Part shown: positions 14,886-15,775 of the stretch, piece by piece
How positions within the stretch are numbered: position 1 is the stretch's first letter
Layout of the letters: every line of letters starts with the position of its first letter
DNA from: Actinomycetes bacterium
Lineage (GTDB): Bacteria > Actinomycetota > Acidimicrobiia > Acidimicrobiales > Microtrichaceae
Direction of reading: 5' to 3'
DNA: 15,775 nucleotides
NCBI GenBank assembly: GCA_023389745.1
Contig: JAEWED010000075.1
Coordinates: 1-15,775 of the forward strand
Position numbers and translations under genes: made by a program
Notes under the pieces: generated by a model
Told to the model about the DNA's origin: nothing
The model's database searches: none
The model's input: the letters and a program-made list of their open reading frames with translations, nothing else

Positions 14886-15689
14886 ATGGGGCAGGATCAT
14901 CCGATGGTCCTACCGCCGCTGCCTGAGACGACGATCCTCCTCGTCGAGGTGGGATCGACCGCGCACGGAACCGGCATTCCCGGCGGGGAGGACTACGACC
15001 AGCTCGGTGTGGTCGTCGAACGGCCCGACGAGGTGCTCGGTCTCGACGACCGCGGGTTCAAGACCGTGATGCAGCGAACCCAACCTGAGGGTGTCCGCTC
15101 CGGCCCCGGTGACGTCGACCGCACCCTGCATTCACTGCGCCGGTTCGTTCGACTCGCGGCATCCGGGAACCCGTCGATCCTCATGGCGTTGTGGGCGCCC
15201 ATCGATCATGCGACAAGCGAAGGCACCGAGCTCCAGGCGCTCGGCGAGGCGTTCGTCGGCCGTCACGTTGTGCCTCGGTACCGGGGCTACATGCAGTCCC
15301 AGGCGCAACGGCTGCTCGGCACTCGGGGTGGTGGCCATGGGCGGCGGGGCGGCGGTGGCCGCGAGGAGCTGATCGACGCTCACGGCTACGACACCAAGTA
15401 CGCGATGCACTGCGCCCGTCTCGGGTTCCAGTGCCAGGAACTGCTCACGACCGGAGGGCTCGCGCTGCCAGTCCAAGGTGAGCCAGCGGAGTGGCTACGA
15501 GCCGTGCGACGAGGCGAGATCAGCTTCGACGACTGGTGGACCACGGTCCTACGACTCGACCACGAGCTCGAGGCCCTCGAACACGACGAACGGTTCAGGC
15601 CTGGCCCGGACCGCTCCCGGATCGAGCAGTGGACGATCACGACGCATCAGCGCGTCTGGCAGCGACTCGCCGACGACGTGAGCCCATGA
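14886..15689 (+). CDS. COG3541/RlaP-type nucleotidyltransferase
   Basis: Predicted nucleotidyltransferase of the polymerase-beta superfamily, 267 aa. Seen: VEVGSTAHGTG at residues 20-30 (the GS motif), DYDQLGV at 36-42 (Asp36 and Asp38 as metal ligands in the DxD position), a SILMALWAP strand at 97-105, and the family signature HGYDTKYAMHCARLGFQC with QELLTTGG at 166-191. An Arg/Gly-rich insert (about 145-160, GTRGGGHGRRGGGG) sits between them. The family includes RlaP proteins linked to RNA repair and many phage-encoded members; the substrate here is unknown. ATG at 14886 has GAGGAG 9 nt upstream; Met7 is an alternative. The stop overlaps the start of the next gene by ATGA, so the two are translationally coupled and may form a functional pair. 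Confidence 0.85.
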   Translation: MGQDHPMVLPPLPETTILLVEVGSTAHGTGIPGGEDYDQLGVVVERPDEVLGLDDRGFKTVMQRTQPEGVRSGPGDVDRTLHSLRRFVRLAASGNPSILMALWAPIDHATSEGTELQALGEAFVGRHVVPRYRGYMQSQAQRLLGTRGGGHGRRGGGGREELIDAHGYDTKYAMHCARLGFQCQELLTTGGLALPVQGEPAEWLRAVRRGEISFDDWWTTVLRLDHELEALEHDERFRPGPDRSRIEQWTITTHQRVWQRLADDVSP

Positions 15690-15775
15690 CGGTCGACGAC
15701 CACGCGGAACCCCGAGCGCGATTGTGGCGCGCCGCCATCGAGTGGGCGGGAGGGGCTCGCGGCCAGGTCTTGGTC
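15686..15775 (+). CDS. Start of an unknown gene, coupled to the nucleotidyltransferase (3' end missing)
   Basis: ATG at 15686 overlaps the nucleotidyltransferase stop in ATGA, and 30 codons remain open to the window edge. The visible N-terminus begins MTVDDHAEPRARLWRAAIEW, a charged helix, with WAGGARGQVLV at the cut end. This is too little to assign a family. The overlap and shared strand make it a likely partner of the nucleotidyltransferase. Confidence 0.6.
   Translation, partial: MTVDDHAEPRARLWRAAIEWAGGARGQVLV

Noticed and set aside
1..15775. CRISPR arrays, insertion sequences, transposases or integrases
   Set aside because: None seen: no spaced identical repeat series, no transposase or recombinase motifs in any credible frame. 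The suspected island end rests on the tRNA fragment alone.

Overview
The window looks like chromosomal DNA from a high-GC actinobacterium. The codon third positions are strongly G/C, GTG starts are common, the first gene is a DUF3516-type helicase of the actinobacterial kind, and there are several lipoproteins and an Abhydrolase_9 membrane protein. An acidimicrobial or related lineage is my guess from gene content only; there is no rRNA or other phylogenetic marker here.

Layout. (1) 2-1885 (+): the 3' part of a Ski2-like helicase with a DUF3516 C-terminus. (2) 2001-6604: a compact catabolic or lipid-related block. A minus-strand pair, cytochrome P450 (4305-3082) then an HSL-type alpha/beta hydrolase (3068-2001), diverges from a plus-strand pair, a lipoprotein solute-binding protein (4479-5921) then a TetR-family regulator (5981-6604). 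The divergent promoter region carries two tandem TGAC-N4-GTCA palindromes, the best candidate operator for that regulator. (3) 6645-9710 (-): a FAD2-like fatty acid desaturase followed by a membrane-anchored Abhydrolase_9 protein, probably one transcript. (4) 9828-10690 (+): a 43-codon small ORF whose stop overlaps the GTG start of a DUF6544 protein. (5) 10763-12757: a small four-helix membrane protein (-), a 154-aa lipoprotein (+) followed by the C-terminal remnant of an NTF2/SnoaL-like gene, and a pRiA4b ORF-3-like protein (-). (6) 12866-13525 (-): a membrane-anchored SRPBCC-like protein.

(7) 13526-14020 has no gene but is rich in structure. It holds a strong hairpin, a 3'-terminal tRNA fragment (probably tRNA-Leu) on the minus strand, and then a dense set of inverted and 10-bp-phased direct repeats. 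This is what the distal end of an element integrated in a tRNA 3' end would look like, with the element lying to the right. (8) 14021-15775 (+): a hypothetical protein with a CxC-x4-CxC cluster, a COG3541/RlaP-type nucleotidyltransferase, and a downstream gene starting at an ATGA overlap and cut by the window edge.

Most of the window is ordinary. The best candidates for something not yet described are the right-hand block (possible tRNA-bounded island carrying a nucleotidyltransferase pair), the translationally coupled small ORF ahead of the DUF6544 gene, and the P450/hydrolase/orphan binding-protein/TetR module with its tandem operator.
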